Shown: positions 34,255-42,633 of the stretch, piece by piece
How the letters are laid out: the number at the start of each line of letters is the position of its first letter
Numbering within the stretch: the first letter of the stretch is position 1
Origin: Pseudomonas bohemica
GTDB taxonomy: Bacteria; Pseudomonadota; Gammaproteobacteria; Pseudomonadales; Pseudomonadaceae
DNA: 64,000 bases
NCBI RefSeq assembly: GCF_002934685.1
Contig: NZ_NKHL01000117.1
Span: 1-64,000 of the forward strand
Reading direction: 5' to 3'
Notes under the pieces: model-generated
The model's input: only the letters and a program-made list of their open reading frames with translations
Told to the model about the DNA's origin: nothing
Databases searched by the model: none
Translations under genes and position numbers: made by a program

Positions 34255-34329
34255 TCACGGCTTTGCCTTCCTACCAGCACCATGCGTGGCATCGCCATGG
34301 AAAGTAACGGGCATCAGTCGGGTATTCAT
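34255..34329 (-). pseudogene. Possible antirepressor N-terminal stub
   Basis: A 24-codon frame starting MNTRLMPVTFHGDA with GAGGGG eight bases upstream. The opening resembles the N-terminus of phage antirepressors of the P22-type (…PV-FHG…), after which similarity stops and the frame ends. A second frame reading MAMPRMVLVGRQSREMLGVP, about 30 codons, overlaps its end. This looks like a deletion remnant of an antirepressor or a tiny gene pair; the call rests on a short match from memory. Confidence 0.3.
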
Positions 34330-34347
34330 CGCGGTGTCCCCTCAGCC

Positions 34348-34554
34348 TCATATGCGGCGTTGATTGCCGGTAGCGGCTCGAATGACGCGGTTTAGATCAG
34401 TACAAATACCGTCGAGAAAGCCTGCCAGCATTTGCTGCTGATACAGCCCAGGGTGATCGGCCTGTTGGGCAAGTGCATGCACCAAGGCAAGCGAGTCCCG
34501 CGCCCGTTCCAGATCGAACAGATCGTCTTCAGTGAGGCCGTAGGGCTTTCTCAT
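34348..34554 (-). CDS. Unknown small phage protein, 68 residues
   Basis: A charged helical protein starting MRKPYGLTEDDLFDLERARD. No family is recognised. Its ATG overlaps the stop of the 52-residue gene by three bases, so the two are co-translated; both follow a probable C4-type RNA region. Confidence 0.55.
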   Translation of the reverse strand: MRKPYGLTEDDLFDLERARDSLALVHALAQQADHPGLYQQQMLAGFLDGICTDLNRVIRAATGNQRRI

Positions 34555-34709
34555 TGGGCACCGCCATGCGTCTCGAGAACGCGCACCTGCAGCATGTGAT
34601 GGTTGTAGCGCTTGAGGCGGGTGGACAGCGAGGAGTCAGCGTGCAGCGCGGCGAGAGCCATGCGGCGATGGGCAAGTGCGCGGATTTTGGACGAAATGAG
34701 GGCGGTCAT
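34551..34709 (-). CDS. Small basic phage protein, 52 residues
   Basis: Starts MTALISSKIRALAHRRMALA and ends LQVRVLETHGGAQ. AAGGAG lies nine bases before the ATG, a strong site. It is very basic and helical. In P1-type antirepressor operons a small gene (icd) sits between the C4 RNA and ant; the position here is the same, but the sequence match to icd was not tested. Confidence 0.55.
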   Translation of the reverse strand: MTALISSKIRALAHRRMALAALHADSSLSTRLKRYNHHMLQVRVLETHGGAQ

Positions 34710-34854
34710 CGTGAAACTCCTTGATTTGAGGAGCTGCCACGTTCGTTACCAAGCGAATGGGTGGCAGCTGTGCGCGGGTTGGTAAACCGGGAATCAAGGA
34801 ACCCGGCAGGCCCGAAGACCTCCCACACACAGCCGCCATAACACGGGACTGAGA

Positions 34855-34990
34855 GCGTAAAAAAAGCGCTCGCAGTCGTGATCTGGGCGCTGTTGCGCCT
34901 TGAATTCGTCGGGTTACCAAGCCCGGTCGCTGAATTGGCAGCGACGGGCGAACTCTACTCTTCCGTATGCGGATAAACAACTATCCGCGT
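34855..34990 (-). ncRNA. Probable C4-type antisense RNA region
   Basis: In transcript sense: hairpin GTCGCTGccaattCAGCGAC, then CGGGCTTGGTAACCCG, then GGCGC-AACA-GCGCC and a GCGCTTTTTTT end that looks like a terminator. The leader further downstream repeats the theme inverted (GGTTTACCAACCCG near 34777-34790 and GCTGCCA near 34760), as in C4 RNAs of P1/P7 that pair with the leader of the icd-ant operon. Assignment is from remembered C4 features and gene context; a covariance-model search was not possible. Confidence 0.4.
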
Positions 34991-35018
34991 ACATGCAGTC
35001 GCATGGTGATGGGAGGTG

Positions 35019-35735
35019 TCAGCCTCGCTGGATAGCCTCCGGACTCGGCTCTAGCGGCGGGGTTGGCAGGCCCAGGGCGTCGTTCACCTGGCGCAGCCGG
35101 CTGTATAAGCCCTGGCGTTCAAAGCTGCCCGACGCAGCGTCCAGCGACTTCTCAAAGTGGTGCGCCTGCTCCTGAAGGATCAGCAGCTGCTTGAAGTTGA
35201 TGCCGTCCCGCGCGCTGCGCATTACGCCTGGCAGCGGGAGAATCCGCGCCGCGCGCTCTTCCAGCATGGTGACGAGCTGCTTTTCCCGCTCGATGAAATA
35301 GCGGCGAACCTGGCGGCCGATCTCGCTGTTCTCGATCATGGCTAGCTCTTTAGCCATGTCCAGGGTGAGGAGGTAGTCAATGGATCGCCGGTCACCGCCT
35401 CTCTGCGAGGTCAGATCCGTAGCCCCCATTCTTTGGGCTGGGATATGTCCCAGCCCCGTCAAAGTTTGGTCTCCCCGATTGGGGAGACCAAAGCTCGTCT
35501 TGTCGCCGGATGTTTGATTGCCCCGATCGGGGTTATCAAAGCGCTCCCTTTGCGAGGTGTGGACGAAAAAGTCCTCTCCCTCCTCGAACCCGTAAGCGTC
35601 GATCCGGCCATTGATCCAGCCATTGAAGCGGCGGCCAACCTGCAGGAACGCATGCAGGTTACGAGCGCTACAACGCAAGGGACTTGTTGCGGACGAGAAG
35701 GGATCTGCGCTGGTGATCAGGGTGGTGAGGCTCAT
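35019..35735 (-). CDS. AntA-type phage antirepressor
   Basis: A 238-residue protein with an AntA/AntB domain (SARNLHAFLQVGRRFNGWIN, GRIDAYGFEEGEDFF, residues 22-57) and the later RRSIDYLLTLDMAKELAMIE segment and an FIERE-type helix. Antirepressors bind and inactivate lysogeny repressors, allowing induction without self-cleavage; this fits the short CI-like repressor here. Residues 66-101 (NPDRGNQ...LPNRGDQ) are an extra linker encoded by three consecutive palindromes. The start MSLTTLITSADP is chosen by domain fit; an ATG 45 bases upstream is possible. Confidence 0.8.
   Translation of the reverse strand: MSLTTLITSADPFSSATSPLRCSARNLHAFLQVGRRFNGWINGRIDAYGFEEGEDFFVHTSQRERFDNPDRGNQTSGDKTSFGLPNRGDQTLTGLGHIPAQRMGATDLTSQRGGDRRSIDYLLTLDMAKELAMIENSEIGRQVRRYFIEREKQLVTMLEERAARILPLPGVMRSARDGINFKQLLILQEQAHHFEKSLDAASGSFERQGLYSRLRQVNDALGLPTPPLEPSPEAIQRG
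35435..35540. repeat. Three palindromes inside the antA coding region
   Basis: 35435-35456: GGGCTGGGA-tatg-TCCCAGCCC, perfect. 35465-35492: arms TTTGGTCTCCCC and GGGGAGACCAAA around GATT, perfect. 35513-35540: TTTGAT-tg-CCCCGATCGGGG-tt-ATCAAA, near-perfect. The last two share TTTGRT..CCCCGATYGGGG..AYCAAA, so they look like copies of one unit. All are in frame with antA. Confidence 0.75.
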
Positions 35736-35780
35736 GCTTAGTCCGTGCTGAAAGGGCCTCCCACTATAGATCTGGTGCAT

Positions 35781-36194
35781 CGCTGGCCGAAAGGTCCAGG
35801 CGAGGCAATGCGTGGCCTTTGGCTGCTGTTAGCGACCGTCACCATCAAGGTGACGGTTCCATTGACGCGGGGCTCTGGGCGTGGGGGCGCGCTGCTGGTA
35901 GCGGGCTGCGTCGAGGGGCACTTTGGTGGTGCAATTTCGCGCCCCAAAGCAGGGCGTCCAAGAGCCGGCAAGGTGAGCTGCACCTGGCGCGCGCCGTCGT
36001 CCCCCCGCCACGCCTGCGGGCTAAATAGGTCTAGTTTTCTGCGCACCTGCAGACCTCTCCCCACAGCCCGCGCCGGGCTTCTCCTGCGCGAATAGGAGCT
36101 TAGAAAACCCCGCAGATCCCTGCACGCCCCCCTATTTTGGAACGCCCTGTAGGCGCTATCTCTGGGGGCTGTTTCTAGGTTCAGCCACGGGAAA
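35781..36194. other. antA upstream region without accepted gene
   Basis: GC-rich DNA with open frames on both strands that lack ribosome sites and family resemblance. It contains one perfect hairpin, ACCGTCACC-atcaa-GGTGACGGT at 35835-35857, probably in the antA leader. A leader RNA or promoter for antA is expected here but no clear -35/-10 pair was recognised. Confidence 0.4.
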
Positions 36195-36469
36195 AGGGTT
36201 AGTTTTTATTTGAGGCCTTGCGCAAGAGGCCAAACCCAATAACGACGGGGGGTAGACGCTGATTTTGCGAGGTTAGAATAGGGTTAGGAGAAATGGGGTG
36301 TAGTGGTTAGGCTATTGATTTATAAGGATATTTTATTCATGGTTTCTAACAGTTAGAAAAGGTTAGTTCCTAACTTCTCCTGTCTATAAAACTAACCCAT
36401 ATCGAAACTCTACAGCCCTTTAAATCCGTGGCTTCCAGAGGCGACAATCCAAACCTGCCTTTTCTAACC
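36195..36469. repeat. Cluster of ten GTTAG/CTAAC pentamers
   Basis: GTTAG at 36198, 36272, 36283, 36306, 36352 and 36362; CTAAC at 36346, 36370, 36392 and 36464. Most extend to GGTTAG. Two pairs form dyads: TTTCTAAC-A-GTTAGAAA (36343-36359) and GTTAG-TTC-CTAAC (36362-36374). An AT-rich stretch (36315-36340) lies within. About 0.5 copies would be expected by chance. Possible roles: iterons for the alpha-like replication protein, integrase arm sites, or operators. Confidence 0.65.
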
Positions 36470-36590
36470 TCATTCCCACGGGTCAACATAAAATGGCAGC
36501 TGGGCACTCGGGAGAGCATTAGCAGGCTCACATCCTCATTGGTGAGTCATTACACATACAGCCGCAATCGCTGAGTCTCTTGCAGCTGCA

Positions 36591-37403
36591 TCACTCTAAT
36601 GCTTCAAGATCGAGGTTCTTTGGATACCTCCGACGAGATGTCCAACTGTGGAAAGCCCAAGTGATTAAAAAGCCGCAGACAACGCCCACCATGGCGGAGA
36701 GCGAAGACTCCGGAAGGTCGAAGAGGAAGGCGGGACGAGGGCCATAGATCGCCATCAGAAAACCGATGAAGGCTACAAATAGCGGCGAGAAAACCCAGGC
36801 GCTCAGTTTCGCAACAACTTTGTTTTTCGACTTCCGTTTAGCCTTAGGTCTGGTGAACTGGCCCAGATTGGTAAAACCTTTGGGAAGGCCGATCAGCGTA
36901 CCTAGCAACCGGGGTTTCCGTTCGGTACTAGTGTGCAAAATTTCCACTACCGCACCGTCTTTCGCGTCTAGAAAGTCGAACGTAAGCGACGCTTGTTTTG
37001 AAAGCTGGGGGGCCGAGTCGGCCAACCTGAAATTCGTGACCTCACGAGTCTTCTTTAAAATTGCTACTGACAGTATTTCTCCCTCTCCACCGATCTCCAG
37101 CCGCAGCGGATCGCTGGCGACCAAGTTGTCTGCGGTGATGGGGTTTTCGCCATCGTTCCAAATTACGACCACAGTTTTGGTCAGCCTAGGAATGCTGATG
37201 CCGTTGTACTGAACGACTATCGCAGGCGGAAGCGTATCTGAGGCGCTGCCCAGCAGATGTTCGCCTACATATACGTAGGCCAACTTAGTGCGTCGACGGG
37301 TCCAGACATACGACAAAAATGCAAAAAAGAAGCTTGCGATGGCAATTAAACCGTTGAGCCAGTTCAGCCCTAAAACACGCAGCGCATCGTCAATCCACGG
37401 CAC
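36591..37403 (-). CDS. Unknown membrane protein next to tRNA-Thr
   Basis: A 270-residue protein with one N-terminal span (LNGLIAIASFFFAFLSYVW), a beta-rich soluble domain (residues about 45-190) and two C-terminal spans (VFSPLFVAFIGFLMAIYG, SAMVGVVCGFLITWAFHS). A GTG at 37403 with GAGGGA eight bases upstream is the best start; an ATG at 37499 lies inside the tRNA terminator and is rejected. It is the last gene before the tRNA and has phage-cargo character. The function is unknown. Confidence 0.6.
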   Translation of the reverse strand: MPWIDDALRVLGLNWLNGLIAIASFFFAFLSYVWTRRRTKLAYVYVGEHLLGSASDTLPPAIVVQYNGISIPRLTKTVVVIWNDGENPITADNLVASDPLRLEIGGEGEILSVAILKKTREVTNFRLADSAPQLSKQASLTFDFLDAKDGAVVEILHTSTERKPRLLGTLIGLPKGFTNLGQFTRPKAKRKSKNKVVAKLSAWVFSPLFVAFIGFLMAIYGPRPAFLFDLPESSLSAMVGVVCGFLITWAFHSWTSRRRYPKNLDLEALE

Positions 37404-37472
37404 AGACGGTCCCTCGTAAGCTGCTAATGCCCAAATTTGAGGGCTTGTTACGTCCGTTGTTACGTTCCACGC

Positions 37473-37505
37473 AAAAAACAAAGGCCTGCATCGCTGCAAG
37501 CCTTT
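37473..37505 (-). terminator. Intrinsic terminator of tRNA-Thr
   Basis: On the minus strand an 11-bp stem AAAGGCTTGCA-GCGA-TGCAGGCCTTT (one mismatch) is followed by G and six T. It lies directly behind the tRNA 3' end. Confidence 0.85.
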
Positions 37506-37513
37506 GATTTATA

Positions 37514-37589
<76 letters not shown>

Positions 37590-37602
37590 GTTGTGGGCGC
37601 TG

Positions 37603-37630
37603 ATTATAGGGATTTGGTCAGTTGAGTAAA
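37603..37630 (-). promoter_or_regulatory. Promoter of tRNA-Thr
   Basis: Minus strand TTTACT, 16 bases, TATAAT, ending about 14 bases before the tRNA 5' end. A near-consensus sigma-70 promoter. Confidence 0.75.
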
Positions 37631-37884
37631 GCCCTAATTCAGTTTTTTTACCGTCTTTATGACTCAAGGCAATTAGCCTTATTCACAAGCGGACCCAATG
37701 AGGAAGGCACAGAGGTGGCTTTGTGGAATTATTCTCATTCGTTCGCAAGCTACTGTTTTTTCGAAAATTTAACGACTGTGTAAAAAATGACCAACTGAGT
37801 AAATCTTGCGCAACGCAGGTTTTTCATGGGTTCGCAGGATTTTCGTCAACAGAGTTATCCACAGGACAGCACGTGGAACGTGGG

Positions 37885-39090
37885 TCATTTCCGTTCAGCG
37901 AGGATGAGCAGATTTCTCGGTGTGACGTGGCTGTCGCAGAAGGTGCCGACGCGTACGTGGTAATCGCGCTGTTGCAGATAGAGTGCGCGATCGAGGATGA
38001 GCCAGAGTTCGAGGGGGCGGCGGAAGAGGTTGCGCACGAGTTCGAGGTTGCGGACTTCGGCCAGGCGTTGCCAGCCGGCGGCCTCCAACATGAGCCAGTT
38101 CTGATCAACCGGGGCGGGCAGTTGTTTGAGGTCGGCGAGGTCGCGGCAGTAGTCGGCGAAGGGTTTGTCGAGCCAGGCGCTGGGCAGCGAGGGGGTTGGG
38201 AGGTATTCGTCGATGCCGCGCAGTTGGCGTTGTAGCAGGTCGAACGCCAGACGGCGGGCCATGGAGGTGTCGCGGTGGCGGCGCACGCGAGCGCCTGCGG
38301 TGACGGTTTCGCTGAGCGGCAGGCCAAGGTCGTCGAGGGACAGTTCGAGCGCCGATGCCTGGCCTTCGGTGGACAGCGCTTGGTAGTGATCGCTGGCGAT
38401 GCGGTTGTAGCAGCACGGGGCGATGGCCATGTGGGTGCAGCGCGCGTCGCTGGCCAGTTGCATAAGGCGTACGTGGAGGTCGCCGCAGGCATGGAGCGCA
38501 ACGGGGGTGTGGTGCAACTTCAGGCGGAGTGCGGCGTCGTCGGCCATGACGTCCTGGCGCAGGTGAGTCGCCTGAATGCCCAGCCTGGCGCTGAGGTGAG
38601 TGCCCGCTTCGACTAGCTGCTCGTCGTATTCGAGGCACGTCAGGGTTTGGCCGTCATGGGCCAGGCGTCTGCCGAGGTGACCTTTGCCGGAGCACCAGTC
38701 CAACCAGTGCGTTGGCGTACTTCGAAAACTCAGGCTGCTGGCGAAGGCTTCGATTTGTTGCCACTTACGGCCGGGCACGTCGACGCTCATGCGCGATGAG
38801 ATGGCGTTGAGGGCGTGGGTCGGCAGGGCGTCGATTTCGCTCAGTGCCTTTGAATGCCTGGCGATTTCAGCGAACGGCGTGGGGGCAGCGAGCTGTTCGG
38901 GATGGTTGTGAGCCGATTCGGCCTGTTCCAGCGAGCGCTGGCGTAGCCATGTCGATAACTCCGGGTGTTGCGCTTCCCACGGCAGTTGGCGATGGGTGAA
39001 GGGTTTCGGCCGCCACAGGTGTTGGTGCGCGAGCAGGAAGGCATCGAGCGCGAGGAAGCGGGAGCGGAGGTCGTCAAAATGCTGAGGCAT
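37885..39090 (-). CDS. SAM-dependent methyltransferase, RRNAD1/Methyltransf_32 type
   Basis: A 401-residue protein with a class I methyltransferase core: HWLDWCSGKGHLGRRLAHDG (SAM-binding), TCLEYDEQLVEAG, and ALHACGDLHVRLM then MAIAPCCYNRIASDHYQALS. The CCYN-like string is typical of the Methyltransf_32 group, whose substrates are mostly unknown (rRNA suggested for some). The N-terminal 110 residues are variable. The gene stands alone between tRNA-Thr and the ABC transporter; no regulatory site was recognised. Confidence 0.8.
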   Translation of the reverse strand: MPQHFDDLRSRFLALDAFLLAHQHLWRPKPFTHRQLPWEAQHPELSTWLRQRSLEQAESAHNHPEQLAAPTPFAEIARHSKALSEIDALPTHALNAISSRMSVDVPGRKWQQIEAFASSLSFRSTPTHWLDWCSGKGHLGRRLAHDGQTLTCLEYDEQLVEAGTHLSARLGIQATHLRQDVMADDAALRLKLHHTPVALHACGDLHVRLMQLASDARCTHMAIAPCCYNRIASDHYQALSTEGQASALELSLDDLGLPLSETVTAGARVRRHRDTSMARRLAFDLLQRQLRGIDEYLPTPSLPSAWLDKPFADYCRDLADLKQLPAPVDQNWLMLEAAGWQRLAEVRNLELVRNLFRRPLELWLILDRALYLQQRDYHVRVGTFCDSHVTPRNLLILAERK

Positions 39091-39224
39091 TGGCTGGGTA
39101 GCGGTGTTGAGTGTGGGTGAAGCTTACGGGCTTTGCTGTTCGGGCGGCAGTATTCGTGTGCAGGCTCAGCCCCTCGGGGGCCTGGCCCGGCCACGGAGTG
39201 GTGCCGGGCCACGCGGACCTGTAT

Positions 39225-39914
39225 TCAGCGCCCCTGACTGGCGTCCACCCGCAAATACCGCTCCAGCAGTTTGAAGCCCTGAACCAGCGCGAAGGACATC
39301 ACCAGATAGATGATCCCGGCGATGAAGAACGTCTGCTCGGGCATGTAGGTGCGGGCGTTGATGGTGCGGGCCATGCCGGTGATGTCGAGCAGGGTTACGG
39401 TGCTCGCCAGGGCGCTGGCCTTGAGCATCAGGATCACTTCGTTGCTGTAGGCGGGCAGGCCGATGCGGGCGGCGCGGGGCAGGATGATGTAGAGCAGCGC
39501 CTTGCCCCTGGACATGCCCAGTGCACGGCCGGCCTCGACTTCGCCCACGGGCACGGCCTGAATCGCGCCGCGCAGGATCTCGGCAATGTAAGCGGTGGTG
39601 TGCAGGGTCATGGTCAACGCTGCGCAGAAGAACGGCTCGCGCAGGTAGGGCCACAGCGCGCTTTGGGTTATCGCGTCGAACTGCGCCAGCCCGTAATAGA
39701 CCAGAAACAGCTGCACCAGCAGCGGCGTGCCCCGGAAGAAGAAAATGTAGGCGTAGGGCAGGGCGCGCACGTAAGGGTTACGTGATGCCCGCGCGATGCC
39801 CATGGGGATCGCCAGTATCAGGCCGGCCACGACGGCGATAGCGACCAGTTCCAGCGTCAGAGTCGCGCCCTGCAGCAGTTTTGGCAGCCATTTGAGGATG
39901 AATTCCCAGCTCAC
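39225..39914 (-). CDS. Polar amino-acid ABC transporter permease (HisM-like)
   Basis: A 229-residue inner-membrane permease with about five spans and the HisM/GlnP family start LLQGATLTLELVAIAVVAGL; the EAA loop reads EAGRALGMSRGKALLYIILP and contacts the ATPase. It pairs with the permease immediately upstream to form the channel for a basic or polar amino acid. It overlaps that gene by four bases and ends the operon. Confidence 0.9.
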   Translation of the reverse strand: MSWEFILKWLPKLLQGATLTLELVAIAVVAGLILAIPMGIARASRNPYVRALPYAYIFFFRGTPLLVQLFLVYYGLAQFDAITQSALWPYLREPFFCAALTMTLHTTAYIAEILRGAIQAVPVGEVEAGRALGMSRGKALLYIILPRAARIGLPAYSNEVILMLKASALASTVTLLDITGMARTINARTYMPEQTFFIAGIIYLVMSFALVQGFKLLERYLRVDASQGR

Positions 39915-40606
39915 GACGCACTCCTCACGAAGCCAACCGATGCACGCCGCTCAAGCCACGCCAGGCCGATCATCGACAGCGCAGTCATGCCCAGATACAT
40001 GAATGCAGCGACCATATAGAAGGTGAACGGCTGTTTGGTGGTCGTGACGGCGATCTGTGCGTGGCGCATGACTTCCTCAAGGCCGATTACCGACACCAGC
40101 GCGGTGTCTTTCATCAGGATCATGAACAGATTGCCGAGCCCCGGCAGCGCGATGCGCCACATCTGCGGCATGACCAGTTTGATGAAGATTCGCGAGCGCG
40201 ACAGCCCCAGCGCCAGGCCGGCTTCGCGGTGGCCTTTGGGAATCGCCAGCATGGCGCCGCGAAACACTTCGGTGGCATAGGCACCGAAGCACAGGCCCAG
40301 CGCAATCACACCCGCCGCGAAAGCACTGAGCGAGAGATTGGGGATGCCGAAAAAATGCCCGATGGCGCGCATCGAACTGACGGTGCCGAAGTAGATCAGC
40401 AGCACCCACAGCAATTCTGGAATGCCACGCACCAGCGTCGAATAGGTGCCGCCAAGCCATTTCAGCGCGCGGTTCGGCGAAGTCTTGGCCAGCGCGCCGA
40501 GCAAGCCCAGGACGAGCCCGAGACACAGGGCAGACAGCGCGAGTTGAATCGTCATCAGCATGCCGGCAGCGAGGGCCGGGCCGAATCCTTGGAGATCGAG
40601 GTTCAT
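39911..40606 (-). CDS. Polar amino-acid ABC transporter permease (HisQ-like)
   Basis: A 231-residue permease: GMLMTIQLALSALCLGLVLG, about five spans, and the EAA loop HREAGLALGLSRSRIFIKLV. It is the partner of the HisM-like gene and lies about 50 bases downstream of the binding-protein gene. Substrate cannot be read from the permease. Confidence 0.9.
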   Translation of the reverse strand: MNLDLQGFGPALAAGMLMTIQLALSALCLGLVLGLLGALAKTSPNRALKWLGGTYSTLVRGIPELLWVLLIYFGTVSSMRAIGHFFGIPNLSLSAFAAGVIALGLCFGAYATEVFRGAMLAIPKGHREAGLALGLSRSRIFIKLVMPQMWRIALPGLGNLFMILMKDTALVSVIGLEEVMRHAQIAVTTTKQPFTFYMVAAFMYLGMTALSMIGLAWLERRASVGFVRSAS

Positions 40607-40660
40607 GGCTTTGCTTGATAGAGGACAGACGCCGCCCGCGTGAGCAGGCGGCGTTGCCGG

Positions 40661-41425
40661 TCAGAGGATGCTGAACGGGAAGTACTTGTCGTTGATCTTC
40701 TTGTAGGTGCCGTCTTCGATGATTTCCTTGAGTGCGGCGTTCAGCTTCTCGCGAAGCGGATCGTCCTTGCGCACGGCAATGCCGATCTTGTCATCGCCGA
40801 ACATCGGCTCGCCCTTGAATTCGAAGTTCTTGCCGGCCTCGCTTTTCAGCCATTCGTAGCTGGCGTATTTGTCGCCGAGCACTGCATCGAGGCGACCGGA
40901 AGTGAGGTCCAGAAAGGCGTTTTCCTGCGAGTCATACAGCTTGACGGTGACGTCATCGCCCCAGTTGTCTTCCAGCCAGGTGCCGGACAGGGTCGCACGC
41001 TGGGCGCCGATGGTTTTGCCTTTGAGGGTTTGCTTGATGGCTTCGGCGTCGCCCGTCAGATTGGTCGATTTCGGCGCGATGAACTGCAGCTTGTTCGAGT
41101 AGTACGGGTTGGTGAAGTCCACGGCCTGCTTGCGTTCTTCGGTAATCGACATCGACGAGATGATGAAGTCGAACTTCTGCGCGTTCAGCGCCGGGATGAT
41201 GCCGTCCCAATCGGAGGTGACCACTTCGCAGGTGACTTTCATCTTGGCGCACAAGGCGTTGCCGATTTCGACATCGAAGCCCACGACCTGTCCGCTGGCG
41301 TCCTTGTTGTTGAACGGCGGATAAGCGCCTTCGATGCCCATCTTCAGAGTGTCTTCAGCAAAAGCGCTGGTGGCCATGATCAGAGTGGCGGCAGCGGCCA
41401 ACAGAATTTTTTTCAGGGTCTGCAT
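40661..41425 (-). CDS. Periplasmic amino-acid-binding protein
   Basis: A 254-residue binding protein with signal peptide (MQTLKKILLAAAATLIMATS then AFA|E). The mature part has the polar amino-acid pattern LKMGIEGAYPPFNNKDASGQ, VGFDVEIGNALC and FDFIISSMSITEERKQAVDF, close to lysine/arginine/ornithine-binding proteins. GGAG lies about ten bases upstream of the start. It delivers the substrate to the neighbouring permeases. Confidence 0.9.
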   Translation of the reverse strand: MQTLKKILLAAAATLIMATSAFAEDTLKMGIEGAYPPFNNKDASGQVVGFDVEIGNALCAKMKVTCEVVTSDWDGIIPALNAQKFDFIISSMSITEERKQAVDFTNPYYSNKLQFIAPKSTNLTGDAEAIKQTLKGKTIGAQRATLSGTWLEDNWGDDVTVKLYDSQENAFLDLTSGRLDAVLGDKYASYEWLKSEAGKNFEFKGEPMFGDDKIGIAVRKDDPLREKLNAALKEIIEDGTYKKINDKYFPFSIL

Positions 41426-41438
41426 CGATGTTGCTCCG

Positions 41439-42212
41439 TTAGCGATTGCTGGACATGAATTGTTTGCAGCGCGCCGATTGCGGGTCATCGAAGACCTGCT
41501 GCGGCGATCCTTGTTCTTCTACCAACCCTTGATGCAGGAACACCACTTCACTGGATACCTGCCGAGCGAAATTCATTTCGTGGGTCACCATCAGCATGGT
41601 TCGGCCTTCTTCTGCCAGACCACGAATCACGTTAAGCACTTCCTGCACCATCTCCGGGTCCAGCGCCGAGGTCGGCTCATCGAACAGAATGACCTTGGGT
41701 TGCATCGCCAGCGTGCGAGCGATGGCGGCTCGCTGTTGCTGACCACCGGAAAGCTGCGCCGGATAGACGTGGCGTTTATCGGCAATGCCAACCTTGGCCA
41801 GCAGCGCTTCTGCAACTTCGATCGCTTCGGCCTTGCTCTGACCCAACACGCGGCGCGGCGCCTCTATGATGTTATCGAGCACGCTCATGTGCGGCCACAG
41901 ATTGAAGTTCTGAAAGACGAAACCGATTTCGCTGCGCAGGCGATTGATCTGACGATTGTCGGCAGCGATCAGTTCACCTTTGCGCGTGGCTTTGAGTTTA
42001 AGCGCTTCGCCCGCCACCAGAATTTCACCTTCGTGCTGATTCTCCAGCAGGTTGATGCAACGCAGCAGCGTGGATTTGCCGGAGCCGGATGAGCCCAGAA
42101 TCGAAATCACATCGCCATCCCGTGCGCTCAGCGAGATGCCTTTAAGCACCTCGAGCTGACCGTAGCGTTTATGCAAATTGCGGATTTCCAGGGCGGGCGT
42201 CGCCTCGGCCAT
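41439..42212 (-). CDS. Amino-acid ABC transporter ATPase (HisP-like)
   Basis: A 257-residue ATPase that drives the transporter: Walker A GSSGSGKST, signature LSGGQQQR, Walker B VILFDEPTSALDPE and H-loop VTHEM. The start MAEATPALEIRNLHKRYG is preferred; an ATG 12 bases upstream is less likely. It is the first gene of the four-gene leftward operon (ATPase, binding protein, two permeases). Confidence 0.92.
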   Translation of the reverse strand: MAEATPALEIRNLHKRYGQLEVLKGISLSARDGDVISILGSSGSGKSTLLRCINLLENQHEGEILVAGEALKLKATRKGELIAADNRQINRLRSEIGFVFQNFNLWPHMSVLDNIIEAPRRVLGQSKAEAIEVAEALLAKVGIADKRHVYPAQLSGGQQQRAAIARTLAMQPKVILFDEPTSALDPEMVQEVLNVIRGLAEEGRTMLMVTHEMNFARQVSSEVVFLHQGLVEEQGSPQQVFDDPQSARCKQFMSSNR

Positions 42213-42633
42213 GTGGGACCTCATGTGTTCGGTGTGTTCACGGGGCCGGATAATCGAGCCGGCCTACGCAAAAAGGGCGCGATGGTGCCAGCTTTAAACG
42301 CCGTGTGGAAGGGTATTTCGGCCAGTAAATCGATCAAAGGTCGATTAAACGCCCCTATTTGGTGCTAATCGGTCGCATGCGTGTATTTTCGGTGCGACCA
42401 AACGTCTCTATCCTGTTGCGCTCGGTAACATTTCCTAAAGAAATGGCAAAACGCCATTTTCTATCAACCACTTACCGAACGCTTCTGCAACGGGCATATC
42501 CGCGCACGACGTCGCTTTTGAAATATTCTGGCGTAATTCTTGCGTAAAAAATAAATAACAGGACTGTTGCGATCTTTTTACGAATGGTCGCAAAACGTCC
42601 TGATCCGTATAAAAATCCTTAAAGGTTGCTTAC
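42213..42633. other. Divergent promoter region
   Basis: About 420 bases between the leftward ABC operon and the rightward permease. It is more AT-rich than its surroundings and holds short dyads (AATCGA-tcaaagg-TCGATT near 42328 and TTGCGATC...GGTCGCAA near 42567), which may be regulator sites. Promoters for both operons must lie here; no clear hexamers were assigned. Confidence 0.4.

Larger units (their letters stand above)
1866..37403. mobile_element. P2-like prophage (approximate limits)
   Basis: All genes of a P2-type contractile-tailed phage are present in P2 order: integrase, replication and control genes, tail operon D-to-FI, baseplate and fibre genes, lysis cassette, capsid operon, and divergent terminase/portal. 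Limits are set by the integrase on the left and by tRNA-Thr on the right; the true attL and attR were not identified. A copy of the tRNA 3' end was looked for near the integrase and not seen. All structural genes except the scaffold gene (one-base frameshift) look intact. Confidence 0.8.

Noticed and set aside
35745-36095. 116-codon plus-strand frame upstream of antA, and its minus-strand counterpart
   Set aside because: GC-rich DNA gives open frames on both strands; neither has a start signal or recognisable sequence.
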